A stretch of 41,332 bases of DNA from contig NZ_MSCW01000015.1 in assembly GCF_001981305.1 (NCBI RefSeq), forward strand, positions 1 to 41,332, written 5' to 3'. The position numbers and the translations under genes were made by a program. Shown here piece by piece: positions 31,536 to 39,938 of this stretch. Each line of letters opens with the position of its first letter. Positions within the stretch are counted from its first letter, which is position 1. The stretch is from Marinobacter lutaoensis (GTDB lineage: Bacteria; Pseudomonadota; Gammaproteobacteria; Pseudomonadales; Oleiphilaceae). The notes beneath the pieces were generated by a model. The model was not told where the DNA came from. It worked only from the letters and a program-made list of their open reading frames with translations, and ran no database searches.

Positions 31536-33062
31536 CTAGAGTGTCGGTGGGATGAAGCTGAGGTCGTCTGGCAGCGGGCTGCCGAGGCTGGGGGCTTCCG
31601 CCAGCTGCTCCGGTGCCGCTTCGGTGTCGGCGGCGGCTGAGGTCTCGGTTTCCAGGCTGGCGAACTGGGGCAGCTCCCCGGTGTCGTCCGGGGCGGTTTC
31701 CGTGATCCGGGACAGGACATCGTAGTAACGGCGGATGTTCTGCACGTAGATCACCGGCTCGTGGCCCCGGGCGTAGCCGAACCGGGTCCGGCTGTACCAC
31801 TCCTTTTGGGCCAGCAACGGCAGGAACTCTTTCACGTCCATCCAGCGGTCCGGATCCTTGCCCGCCTGTTCGGTGAGCCGACGGGCATCTTCGAGGTGAC
31901 CGAATCCCACGTTGTAGGACGCCAGGGCAAACCAAGTGCGGTCGGGTTCCGGGATTCGCTTGGGAATTTTCCGATACACCATTTGCAGGTACTTGGCGCC
32001 CCCCAGAATGCTTTCACTGGCGTCCAACCGGTTGTTGATGCCGATGTGGCTGGCGGTGGTCCGGGTCAGCATCATCAGCCCCCGCACGCCAGTGGGCGAT
32101 ACTGCGTTCGGGCGCCAGTGGGACTCCTGATAGCCGATGGCGGCCAACAGCCGCCAGTCCATGCCAAAACGCGCGGCGTGCTCCTTGAACAGGGCCTCGT
32201 ACTTGGGTAGGCGATTCCGGACATGGTGCATGAAGGTGCGGGCACCAACGTAGTTGAGCTGGTCCAGATGGCCGTAAAAGCGTTCGGACAGCTGTGCCAG
32301 GACGCCGTCGTCCTTGAGTCGGGCCAAAAGAGAGGCGGCGGCGCGGTACAGGGTCGGGTCCTGCTGCTTCGGGAACAGCCACACCAGCTCCCTGGGCTCG
32401 CCAAGGGCGAAGGCTTCTTTGACGTGGGGGTAGAAGACGTGGTTGAGTTCCAGCTCATTGGAGGACACCACGGCGTAGGAGAATTCGCCGCTTTCGACCC
32501 GAGCCAGGATGCCGGCGGCGTCCAGCCGGGGATGGACTTCCCAGGTCAGAGCGTGCCCCTGCTGGACCAAACTGGACAACGGGGACTCGTGATCGCTGTC
32601 TGCCACCAGGTGAAGCACCTGGCCCGACAGGGCGTCGATGGACTCAGGACGCGCCAGATCGCGGTGATAGACCACCACCGACTGAGCCTCGATGCCGGTG
32701 GGAAGGGCTCGGTAGCGCTCCTCGAACCCGGGCTGCAGGGAGAGCCCCGCCATGCCAATGTGGGCGTAGTTGCGGTCCAGTACGGACAGGATCTCGGTGT
32801 TGTCCTCGGCTACCCGGACGCGCAGTTCCACGCCCAGCTCATCCGCCAAGTGCTGGGCCAGCTCGTAGTCATAACCGGTGGGCCCGTCCCGGCCCTCGTG
32901 ATAGATGGAGGGAGCCAGCCGGGCGATGACGTGCAGGACGCCTTCGTTGCGGATTTCCTGTAGAGTGCTGGGGCGCGAACATCCGGTCAGGACCAGGGCC
33001 GTGCCAAGAAACAGCGCCGCCCGCCAGGGCCGGACGCAGGAACGAAACACTTTTTTCGACAA
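31536..33062 (-). CDS. mltF: Membrane-bound lytic murein transglycosylase F
   Basis: 508 residues. A lipoprotein signal with lipobox LVLTGC places Cys28 at the mature N-terminus. The first half is a periplasmic amino-acid-binding-like (SBP_bac_3) domain (LRVRVAEDNTEIL). The second half is a lysozyme-like SLT domain with the catalytic Glu in AAIGYQESHWRPNAVSPTG near residue 313. It cleaves peptidoglycan at the outer membrane and may sense muropeptides. The start TTG 33062 is uncertain. It is divergent from purL, as in Pseudomonas. Confidence 0.94.
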   Translation of the reverse strand: MSKKVFRSCVRPWRAALFLGTALVLTGCSRPSTLQEIRNEGVLHVIARLAPSIYHEGRDGPTGYDYELAQHLADELGVELRVRVAEDNTEILSVLDRNYAHIGMAGLSLQPGFEERYRALPTGIEAQSVVVYHRDLARPESIDALSGQVLHLVADSDHESPLSSLVQQGHALTWEVHPRLDAAGILARVESGEFSYAVVSSNELELNHVFYPHVKEAFALGEPRELVWLFPKQQDPTLYRAAASLLARLKDDGVLAQLSERFYGHLDQLNYVGARTFMHHVRNRLPKYEALFKEHAARFGMDWRLLAAIGYQESHWRPNAVSPTGVRGLMMLTRTTASHIGINNRLDASESILGGAKYLQMVYRKIPKRIPEPDRTWFALASYNVGFGHLEDARRLTEQAGKDPDRWMDVKEFLPLLAQKEWYSRTRFGYARGHEPVIYVQNIRRYYDVLSRITETAPDDTGELPQFASLETETSAAADTEAAPEQLAEAPSLGSPLPDDLSFIPPTL

Positions 33063-33342
33063 ATCCCTGATCTCCGTAGACAGCTGGGTCAGCCAGGCAC
33101 GCTCATGTACTTCCCGCGTGATCCTTCGTCATGCTGGCGCGGCCTCCCTTGCCGGCGCTTTCCTATGATCTCCGGGCATGCCGCCCCGGTCAATAAATCT
33201 GCTCAATTAATGTGCAAAACAATGTCAATTGGTCCGGGCGGCGGTCCCCGTCCGGCTGTATCCCGGCTCCGCTTTCAAGTATCATTGCGGCTTTTCAAAG
33301 CACCCGGATTTCCTCCTTTCGCGCGATTACAGGTTTGATAGC

Positions 33343-36300
33343 ATGCTTGAACTTCGCGGCGCACCCGCGCTCTCGCCCTTCCGCTCCCGCAAACTGCATT
33401 CCCGCCTTCAGGACGCGGTTCCTGAAGTAGAGCATGTGTATGCAGAGTTCATGCACTTTGTGGATTTGGAGTCCGGCCTTTCCGACGCGGAACAGGCCAC
33501 TCTGGACCGTTTGCTGACCTACGGCCCCAGCGTGCCGGTGGAAGAGCCGGACGGCGTCCTGTTCCTGGTGGTGCCACGGCCCGGTACCTTGTCGCCCTGG
33601 TCGAGCAAGGCGACGGATATCGCCCGTAACTGCGGGCTCAAGCAGATTCAACGCATTGAGCGCGGCATCGCCTACTACGTGCGTGCCAGCAAGAAGCTGG
33701 GCCTGGAACAGCGGGAGCGCATCGCTTCCCTGCTGCATGACCGGATGACCCAGAAGGTGTTCCACGAAATGGGGGGAGCCGAGCTCCTGTTTCGCCATGA
33801 GGAACCGCGCCCCCTGGGCCGTGTGCCGGTGCTGGAGGGCGGCCGTGATGCCCTGGTGGCGGCCAACCGTTCCCTGGGGCTGGCCCTGGCCGACGACGAG
33901 ATCGACTACCTGGTGAAGGCGTTCACGGACCTCCGGCGCGATCCCACCGACGTTGAGCTGATGATGTTCGCCCAGGCCAACTCCGAACACTGCCGGCACA
34001 AGATTTTCAACGCCAGCTGGGATATCGACGGCGAAGGCCAGGATAAGTCGCTGTTCGCGATGATCCGCAATACCTACGAGATGCACAACGAGGGCATCCT
34101 GTCCGCCTACAAGGACAATGCTGCGGTGATTCGCGGCAGCCGGGGCGGTCGTTTCTTCCCGGACCCGGAAACGGGGGTCTACCGATACAATGAGGAAGAC
34201 ATCCATATCCTCATGAAGGTGGAAACCCACAACCACCCGACCGCGATTGCACCCGCCGAAGGTTCCTCGACCGGCGCCGGTGGCGAGATCCGCGACGAGG
34301 GTGCCACCGGCCGTGGCGCCAAACCGAAAGCGGGCCTTACCGGGTTCACCGTTTCCAACCTGAAGCTGCCCGACGATCCGCAGCCCTGGGAAATCGATTA
34401 CGGCAAGCCCGAGCGGATTGCCTCCGCCCTGGACATCATGATCGAGGGTCCGATCGGCGGTGCATCCTTTAACAACGAGTTCGGCCGGCCCAACCTGGCC
34501 GGCTATTTCCGGACCTTTGAGGCGAAAGTGCCCGGCCCGGCCGGCGAGGAAGTGCGCGGCTATCATAAGCCGATCATGATCGCCGGCGGCATGGGCAATA
34601 TCCGTGAGCAGCACGTCGAGAAAGGCAACATTCCGGTGGGCGCTAAGCTGATCGTGCTGGGTGGCCCGTCAATGCTGATTGGCCTTGGCGGTGGCGCTGC
34701 GTCGTCCATGGACTCCGGGTCCAGCCACGAGGACCTGGATTTTGCCTCGGTCCAGCGGGACAATCCGGAGATGGAGCGCCGTTGCCAGGAGGTGATCGAC
34801 CGCTGTTGGCAGATGGGGGACCGGAACCCGATTTGCTTCATCCATGATGTCGGTGCCGGCGGTCTGTCCAATGCCATGCCGGAGCTGGTCAAGGATGGCG
34901 GCCGTGGCGGCAAGTTCGAGCTGCGGGACATTCCCTGTGACGAGCCCGGCATGTCGCCGCTGGAGATTTGGTGTAACGAGTCCCAGGAGCGGTATGTGCT
35001 GGCGGTCGCCCCGGAAAACATGGAACGGTTCGACGCGCTGTGCCGCCGTGAGCGCTGCCCCTATGCGGTGATCGGCGAGGCGACGGAAAGTCATCATCTG
35101 GAACTGAGCGATTCCTACTTCAACGACAAACCGGTGGATCTGCCGATGGATGTCCTGTTCGGCAAGCCGCCGCGCATGCATCGCAGCATACACCGGGCGT
35201 CGTTCACCAAGCCCATCTTCGACTCCACCCAGGTTGATCTGAACGATGCCATCCGCCGAGTGCTGCGGTTGCCGTCGGTGGGTTCCAAGAGTTTCCTGAT
35301 CACCATCGGCGACCGGACCATCACCGGCCTGGTGGCCCGGGATCAGATGGTGGGCCCCTGGCAGGTGCCGGTCAGTGACGTGGCGGTGACCGCCACGTCG
35401 TTTGACGTGCGTACCGGTGAGGCCATGGCCATGGGCGAGCGGACACCGGTGGCGGTCATCGATGCGCCGGCGTCCGGTCGTATGGCGGTTGGTGAAGTGA
35501 TTACCAACCTGGCCGCCGCGCCGATCGCCAGCCTGTCCGATATCCGCCTGTCCGCCAACTGGATGGCTGCGGCCGGCCACCCGGGGGAGGACGAGAATCT
35601 GTACGAGACCGTTCGTGCCGTAGGCATGGAGCTGTGTCCGGCGCTGGGAATCACCATTCCGGTGGGCAAGGACTCGATGTCCATGAAAACCACCTGGGAA
35701 GAGGACAACGGCGAGCAGAAGAGCGTCACTGCGCCGTTGTCGCTGATTGTCAGCGGTTTCGCGCCGGTGACCGACGTGGCCCGGACACTCACGCCGCAGC
35801 TGCGGACCGACGCCGGTGACACCGATCTGATCCTGATCGATCTGGCCGCCGGCCAGAACCGCCTGGGTGGTTCGGCGCTGGCCCAGGTGTATGGTCAGGT
35901 GGGGGCCGTGGCGCCGGATCTGGACGACCCCGAGGACATCAAGGCGTTCTTCGCAGTCATCCAGGGCCTGAATGGCGACGGCAAGCTGCTGGCCTATCAC
36001 GATCGTTCCGATGGCGGTCTGTTTGTCACCCTGGTGGAAATGTGCTTTGCCGGTCGCACCGGCGTCGACATCAAGCTTGACGTGCTGGCTGAAGACCCGT
36101 CGCAGTTCGCCCGGGAGCTGTTCAATGAGGAGCTGGGCGCGGTGATCCAAGTTCGCCAGGAAGACACCGGTTTCGTGCTGGGCCAGTTCTCCGCTGCCGG
36201 ACTTGGTGACCACATCAGCGTAATCGGAACCCTGAACGACGACGATCGCCTGCGCCTGACTTTCGACGGCCGCACCGTGGTGGACGAATCCCGGACCGAT

Positions 36301-37248
36301 CTGCAGCGCCTGTGGGCGGAAACCAGCTACCGTATCCAGTCGCTGCGGGACAACGCCGATTGTGCCCAGGAGGAATTCGACAACCTGCTGGATCAGGATG
36401 ACCCGGGGCTGCATGCGGCACTGACCTTCGATCTGAACGAGGATGTGGCGGCTCCGTTCATCCACACCGGAGCCCGGCCCAGGGTCGCGGTGCTGAGGGA
36501 GCAGGGCGTCAATGGTCAGGTGGAAATGGCCGCGGCCTTCGACCGCGCCGGCTTCGAGGCGGTGGACGTGCACATGAGCGATCTGTTGTCCGGGCGAGTG
36601 ACCCTCGACAGCTTCCAGACCCTGGTGGCCTGTGGCGGCTTCTCCTATGGCGATGTGCTCGGGGCTGGCGAGGGCTGGGCTAAGACCATACTGTTCAGTG
36701 ATCGCCTGCGTGATCAGTTCGCCGGCTTCTTCAACCGCCAGGACACATTGGCTCTGGGTGTGTGCAACGGCTGCCAGATGCTGTCCAACCTCCATGAGCT
36801 GATTCCGGGCAGCGAAGGCTGGCCGCGGTTCGTCCGCAATCAGTCCGAACAGTTCGAGGCCCGGTTGGTGATGGTGGAGGTGACGTCGTCGCCATCGGCC
36901 TTCCTGGACGGCATGGCCGGATCCCGGATGCCGATTGCGGTTGCCCATGGTGAGGGGCGTGTGGAGTTCGGTGCCGGTGCCTCCGCCGCGGCCCTGGCGG
37001 AAAATGAGCTGGTGGCGCTGCGCTACGTCGACAACCGGGGGCGGGTGACCACTCGGTATCCTTACAACCCCAACGGATCGGAGGCCGGTATTACGGGTGT
37101 GACCACCCGCGATGGCCGGGTCACCATCATGATGCCCCATCCGGAGCGGGTGTTCCGGGCGGTGCAGTATTCGTGGCGTCCGGATGAGTGGCAGGAGGAT
37201 GGCCCCTGGATGCGGATGTTCCGGAACGCCCGGCGCTGGCTGGGCTGA
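33343..37248 (+). CDS. purL: Phosphoribosylformylglycinamidine synthase (large single-chain PurL)
   Basis: 1301 residues, the gammaproteobacterial form that fuses the PurS-like, PurL and PurQ parts. It makes FGAM from FGAR, glutamine and ATP in purine synthesis. The N-terminal ATP-binding core has MKVETHNHPTAIAPAEG and GGMGNIREQHV. The C-terminal glutamine amidotransferase domain has its nucleophile Cys1141 in LGVCNGCQML and the His/Glu of MMPHPERVFR. ATG 33343 gives the normal N-terminus MLELRGAPALSPFR; the longer frame is ignored. The 280-base region to mltF includes an AT-rich patch (33190-33232) that likely holds promoters, but no clear PurR-type operator was seen. Confidence 0.97.
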   Translation: MLELRGAPALSPFRSRKLHSRLQDAVPEVEHVYAEFMHFVDLESGLSDAEQATLDRLLTYGPSVPVEEPDGVLFLVVPRPGTLSPWSSKATDIARNCGLKQIQRIERGIAYYVRASKKLGLEQRERIASLLHDRMTQKVFHEMGGAELLFRHEEPRPLGRVPVLEGGRDALVAANRSLGLALADDEIDYLVKAFTDLRRDPTDVELMMFAQANSEHCRHKIFNASWDIDGEGQDKSLFAMIRNTYEMHNEGILSAYKDNAAVIRGSRGGRFFPDPETGVYRYNEEDIHILMKVETHNHPTAIAPAEGSSTGAGGEIRDEGATGRGAKPKAGLTGFTVSNLKLPDDPQPWEIDYGKPERIASALDIMIEGPIGGASFNNEFGRPNLAGYFRTFEAKVPGPAGEEVRGYHKPIMIAGGMGNIREQHVEKGNIPVGAKLIVLGGPSMLIGLGGGAASSMDSGSSHEDLDFASVQRDNPEMERRCQEVIDRCWQMGDRNPICFIHDVGAGGLSNAMPELVKDGGRGGKFELRDIPCDEPGMSPLEIWCNESQERYVLAVAPENMERFDALCRRERCPYAVIGEATESHHLELSDSYFNDKPVDLPMDVLFGKPPRMHRSIHRASFTKPIFDSTQVDLNDAIRRVLRLPSVGSKSFLITIGDRTITGLVARDQMVGPWQVPVSDVAVTATSFDVRTGEAMAMGERTPVAVIDAPASGRMAVGEVITNLAAAPIASLSDIRLSANWMAAAGHPGEDENLYETVRAVGMELCPALGITIPVGKDSMSMKTTWEEDNGEQKSVTAPLSLIVSGFAPVTDVARTLTPQLRTDAGDTDLILIDLAAGQNRLGGSALAQVYGQVGAVAPDLDDPEDIKAFFAVIQGLNGDGKLLAYHDRSDGGLFVTLVEMCFAGRTGVDIKLDVLAEDPSQFARELFNEELGAVIQVRQEDTGFVLGQFSAAGLGDHISVIGTLNDDDRLRLTFDGRTVVDESRTDLQRLWAETSYRIQSLRDNADCAQEEFDNLLDQDDPGLHAALTFDLNEDVAAPFIHTGARPRVAVLREQGVNGQVEMAAAFDRAGFEAVDVHMSDLLSGRVTLDSFQTLVACGGFSYGDVLGAGEGWAKTILFSDRLRDQFAGFFNRQDTLALGVCNGCQMLSNLHELIPGSEGWPRFVRNQSEQFEARLVMVEVTSSPSAFLDGMAGSRMPIAVAHGEGRVEFGAGASAAALAENELVALRYVDNRGRVTTRYPYNPNGSEAGITGVTTRDGRVTIMMPHPERVFRAVQYSWRPDEWQEDGPWMRMFRNARRWLG

Positions 37249-37275
37249 TCCGGTCCGGCCCTGATGGCATGAGAA

Positions 37276-37327
37276 ACCGGTGTCGGGACGTACGGGTGGC
37301 TCCGTGGTTCCCGACGCCGGTTTTTTT
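37276..37327 (+). terminator. Intrinsic terminator of purL
   Basis: ACCGGTGTCGGGA (37276-37288) pairs with TCCCGACGCCGGT (37309-37321) with one G-U pair. The loop can fold further, and seven T follow. It starts 28 bases after the purL stop. Confidence 0.93.
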
Positions 37328-37409
37328 CAATCCCGAGTGCGTTCTTTCGGGGCAGCGGAGGGTGTCAGACGGGTGGAATTATTCCCTGTGTTTCCTTGAA
37401 GCAGCGATT

Positions 37410-37418
37410 TTATGCACA
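37410..37418 (+). promoter_or_regulatory. DnaA box (TTATGCACA)
   Basis: TTATGCACA is an exact match to the TTATNCACA DnaA-binding consensus, in the AT-rich gap between purL and the YqfO-like gene. The adjoining GCACA/TGTGC forms a small dyad. Confidence 0.45.
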
Positions 37419-37478
37419 CTTATTGTGCTTCCCTGGCTGCGCTATGCGCAAAAACCGGGATGTCAGTTCAGTATTTGC

Positions 37479-37506
37479 TGGACATTTTTATCTTGTTGAT
37501 TATTAA
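37479..37506 (+). promoter_or_regulatory. Possible promoter of the YqfO-like gene
   Basis: TGGACA and TATTAA are 16 bases apart in the most AT-rich part of the gap. The -35 matches five of six and the -10 four of six. The implied leader is about 160 bases and includes the DnaA-box palindrome. Confidence 0.35.
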
Positions 37507-37597
37507 AGAAAAAAATGATCGGGTGAATTTGTCGTCAATTTGAGTAAAGTGCTGTAACCACGGGGCCTGGCAGCGGGTTCCCAAAAAATTTCCCCAG

Positions 37598-37624
37598 ACT
37601 TATCCACAGAATCTGTGGGTAAGT
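37598..37624. promoter_or_regulatory. Palindrome of two opposed DnaA-type boxes
   Basis: ACTTATCCACAG (37598-37609) and CTGTGGGTAAGT (37613-37624) are inverted around AAT with one mismatch. The left arm contains the perfect DnaA box TTATCCACA (37600-37608). The right arm contains TTACCCACA on the minus strand (37614-37622), one base off. It lies 51 bases before the next start codon. As RNA it could also fold as a hairpin with one G-U pair, but no U-run follows. Confidence 0.55.
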
Positions 37625-37675
37625 TTCTAACCCCTTGGCAGGGGCAAAAAAGATCGAGCGACGAGGAGGTTGAGC

Positions 37676-37987
37676 GTGTACAAGCTGTGCTACTTCGTTC
37701 CCGAATCCCACCTTGAGCAGACCAAGCAGGCCCTGTTCGACGCCGGCGCCGGTCGCATTGGCGACTACGACAGTTGCGCTTGGCAGTGCCTGGGTCAGGG
37801 GCAGTTCCGACCCCTGGCGGGCAGCACCCCGTACCTTGGGAAAACCGGGCAGGTCGAGTCGGTGGCGGAATACAAGGTGGAGATGGTCTGCCAGGACAGC
37901 CGAATCGCCGAGGCGGTGCGGGCCCTGAAGCAGGCTCATCCCTACGAGGAGCCGGCCTACGAGGTGTTCCGCATCGAGGCGTTCTGA
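37676..37987 (+). CDS. Stand-alone YqfO/NIF3-type domain protein (PII/CutA-like fold)
   Basis: 103 residues: YKLCYFVPESHLEQTKQALFDAGAGRIGDYDSCAW, then a loop with GSTPYLG, and HPYEEPAYEVFRIE at the end. This is the small domain inserted in YqfO/NIF3 proteins, here encoded alone, a form seen in Pseudomonas relatives. The Cys-His-Glu residues may bind metal; the function is unknown. GTG 37676 is chosen because GAGGAGG at 37663-37669 is six bases upstream; TTG 37670 would directly touch it. The end overlaps the convergent Nudix gene by 31 bases. Confidence 0.82.
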   Translation: MYKLCYFVPESHLEQTKQALFDAGAGRIGDYDSCAWQCLGQGQFRPLAGSTPYLGKTGQVESVAEYKVEMVCQDSRIAEAVRALKQAHPYEEPAYEVFRIEAF

Positions 37988-38541
37988 TCGCCGCTGCGGA
38001 TGGACGCGGTCGGCGGGCGGATGTCCTTGAGATGGACCTGGAAGTTGTCTGTCTTCAGGTCTTCGAGGAACAGTTCCAGCGTTTTGCGCACGGTCGGAAA
38101 CGACAGTTCGTCCCAGGGGATGTCCTCAATGGCGAACAGTCGGGACTCTAGGGATTCCTCGCCCGCGCCAAAGCGCCCGTCGACCAGGGTGGCACGGTAG
38201 AACATGTGCACCTGGTTGATGTGTGGCACGTCGATGATGGAAAACAGCCCTTCGATGTTTACCTCGGCCAGGGCTTCTTCCCGGGTTTCCCTGGCCGCGG
38301 CCTCGACGGTGGTTTCGGCGTTTTCCATGAAACCCGCCGGTAGGGTCCAATAGCCGTATCTGGGTTCAATGGCGCGCCGGCAGAGTAGGATCTTGCCGTC
38401 CCATAGGGGAACGGTACCAGCGACAATCCGGGGGTTCTGGTAATGTATGGTGTTGCAGTTGACACAGACGTAGCGATACCGGTTGTCGCCGTCCGGGATC
38501 CGCTGCTCCACCGGATGGCCGCAGGCGCTGCAGTACTTCAT
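37957..38541 (-). CDS. Nudix hydrolase with N-terminal zinc ribbon
   Basis: 194 residues. A zinc ribbon at Cys4, Cys7, Cys26 and Cys29 resembles that of NADH pyrophosphatases. The Nudix box is LPAGFMENAETTVEAAARE followed by TREEAL, with the catalytic acidic residues present and Leu where the consensus has Gly. The substrate is probably a nucleotide-sugar or dinucleotide such as ADP-ribose or NADH; this is inference. ATG 38541 is preceded by GGGGAG. It is divergent from the CoA pyrophosphatase gene. Confidence 0.9.
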   Translation of the reverse strand: MKYCSACGHPVEQRIPDGDNRYRYVCVNCNTIHYQNPRIVAGTVPLWDGKILLCRRAIEPRYGYWTLPAGFMENAETTVEAAARETREEALAEVNIEGLFSIIDVPHINQVHMFYRATLVDGRFGAGEESLESRLFAIEDIPWDELSFPTVRKTLELFLEDLKTDNFQVHLKDIRPPTASIRSGDQNASMRNTS

Positions 38542-38636
38542 GGTTCTCCCCGTGTGTTCTGTAGTTTTCCGACCAGTTTAACGTTACCGGCAGTCGCTGT
38601 CCCATCCGACATTGTATCCTGTGCAGGAGGCGAGGT

Positions 38637-39224
38637 TTGCGCGACTTTCTCAGTGAGCGGTTGACGGGTTATGCACCAAGACAGCTGGCCCTGGATTATC
38701 CGGAGGCGGGGGTTCTGGTGCCGGTCACCGACAACGCCGCCCATCCGGAGATGGTGTTCACCCTGCGCTCCTCGAACCTGAAGATGCACCGGGGGCAGGT
38801 GGCCTATCCGGGCGGCAAGCGGGATCCGGGCGACCCGTCGCTGGTGGCGACGGCGTTGCGGGAAACCCACGAGGAAATTGGATTGCCGCCTGAGCAAGTG
38901 GATGTGGTTGCCCCCCTGAGTCAGGTCATGTCCCGTTACGGCATTCTGGTGACGCCCTATGTGGGCGTGATTCCACCGGACTATCCGCTGACGCCGAATC
39001 CCGACGAAATCGAAAGCGTGTTCCGGGTGCCCATCGCCTTTTTTCTGGAGGATCGGCGCGAGCGGACCGACGCCCTGCCGTTTCTCAATCATACCTTCTA
39101 TGTGCCCTGTTACCGGTGGGAGCGCTACCAGATCTGGGGGCTGTCCGCGGTGGTTCTGGTGGATTTTCTGAACGCTGTGTACGATGCGGGCATTGACCTG
39201 CTGGAACCCCCTCAAGGAGCCTGA
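38637..39224 (+). CDS. CoA pyrophosphatase (Nudix)
   Basis: 195 residues. The CoA-pyrophosphatase signature FTLRSSNLKMHRGQVAYPGG directly precedes a Nudix box ending ALRETHEEIGL, and the C-terminal half contains TPYVGVIPPDYPLTPN. It probably splits CoA or its oxidised and acylated forms into 3',5'-ADP and 4'-phosphopantetheine. The start is TTG 38637, with GGAGG at 38626-38630 six bases ahead; no ATG fits. The following gene begins one base after its stop, so the two are co-transcribed. Confidence 0.9.
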   Translation: MRDFLSERLTGYAPRQLALDYPEAGVLVPVTDNAAHPEMVFTLRSSNLKMHRGQVAYPGGKRDPGDPSLVATALRETHEEIGLPPEQVDVVAPLSQVMSRYGILVTPYVGVIPPDYPLTPNPDEIESVFRVPIAFFLEDRRERTDALPFLNHTFYVPCYRWERYQIWGLSAVVLVDFLNAVYDAGIDLLEPPQGA

Positions 39225-39225
39225 C

Positions 39226-39753
39226 ATGTTTTACGAGCTGGATGGCCGTACCCCCGAAACGGTTGGGGAAGACGGTTTCGTCGCCCACAACGCCACCGTC
39301 ATTGGCTGCGTGAAGCTGATGGAGAGCGTCAGCATCTGGTACAACGTGGTGATCCGTGGTGACAACGACCTGATTACCATCGGCCCGGAAAGCAATGTCC
39401 AGGACGGTGCGATCCTGCACACCGACCCCGGTATTCCCCTGACGCTGGGGCGGGGGGTTACCGTGGGGCATAAGGCCATGTTGCACGGGTGTGAGATTGG
39501 CGACTATTCCCTGATTGGGATCAACGCCGTGGTGTTGAATGGCGCGAAAATCGGCAAGCATTGCCTTATAGGCGCCAATGCCTTGATCCCCGAGGGGATG
39601 GAGATCCCTGACGGCTCGCTGGTGGTTGGGTCGCCTGGCCGGATCAAGCGGACCCTGAATGACGCTCAGCGGAAAATGCTGGAAATGAGCGCCGGGCACT
39701 ACGTTCAGAACGCCGCCCGTTACCGGCAGCAGCTACGGAGGTGTGAACCCTGA
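39226..39753 (+). CDS. Gamma-class carbonic anhydrase-like hexapeptide-repeat protein
   Basis: 175 residues of left-handed beta-helix hexapeptide repeats with a C-terminal helix (LNDAQRKMLEMSAGHYV). The three zinc ligands typical of gamma carbonic anhydrases are present: His65 (ILHTD), His82 (VGHKAML) and His87 (LHGCEIG). YrdA/CaiE-like relatives are of uncertain activity, so carbonic anhydrase is a family call. ATG 39226 has AAGGAG at 39214-39219. It is the second gene of the CoA pyrophosphatase-purT group. Confidence 0.92.
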   Translation: MFYELDGRTPETVGEDGFVAHNATVIGCVKLMESVSIWYNVVIRGDNDLITIGPESNVQDGAILHTDPGIPLTLGRGVTVGHKAMLHGCEIGDYSLIGINAVVLNGAKIGKHCLIGANALIPEGMEIPDGSLVVGSPGRIKRTLNDAQRKMLEMSAGHYVQNAARYRQQLRRCEP

Positions 39754-39754
39754 T

Positions 39755-39937
39755 ATGAGTGTTTCCGAACGGGTCCGGTCGCCCTGTGTCAGTATTTGCG
39801 CCCTGGACCAACAGGATGTGTGCATCGGCTGCCACCGAACCGCGGATGAAATTCTGCGTTGGCGCCAAATGACCGATGAAGAACGTCGGCAGGTGTTGCG
39901 CGAGGTGGCGAAACGGGAAGAAAAGGTGGCTCTCTGA
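39755..39937 (+). CDS. DUF1289 small Cys-rich protein
   Basis: 60 residues with four cysteines in the DUF1289 pattern (SPCVSICALDQ, DVCIGCHRT; Cys11, Cys15, Cys23, Cys26), probably a metal site. The highly charged helical tail contains TDEERRQVLREVAKREEK. Function is unknown. ATG 39755 lies one base after the previous stop; GGAGG at 39737-39741 is 13 bases away, rather far. The purT start follows one base after its stop. Confidence 0.85.
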   Translation: MSVSERVRSPCVSICALDQQDVCIGCHRTADEILRWRQMTDEERRQVLREVAKREEKVAL

Positions 39938-39938
39938 C

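Noticed and set aside
37405..37675. Chromosomal replication origin
   Set aside because: Only two perfect and one imperfect DnaA boxes, with no dnaA, dnaN, rpmH or gidA neighbours. A regulatory or titration site is the more modest reading.
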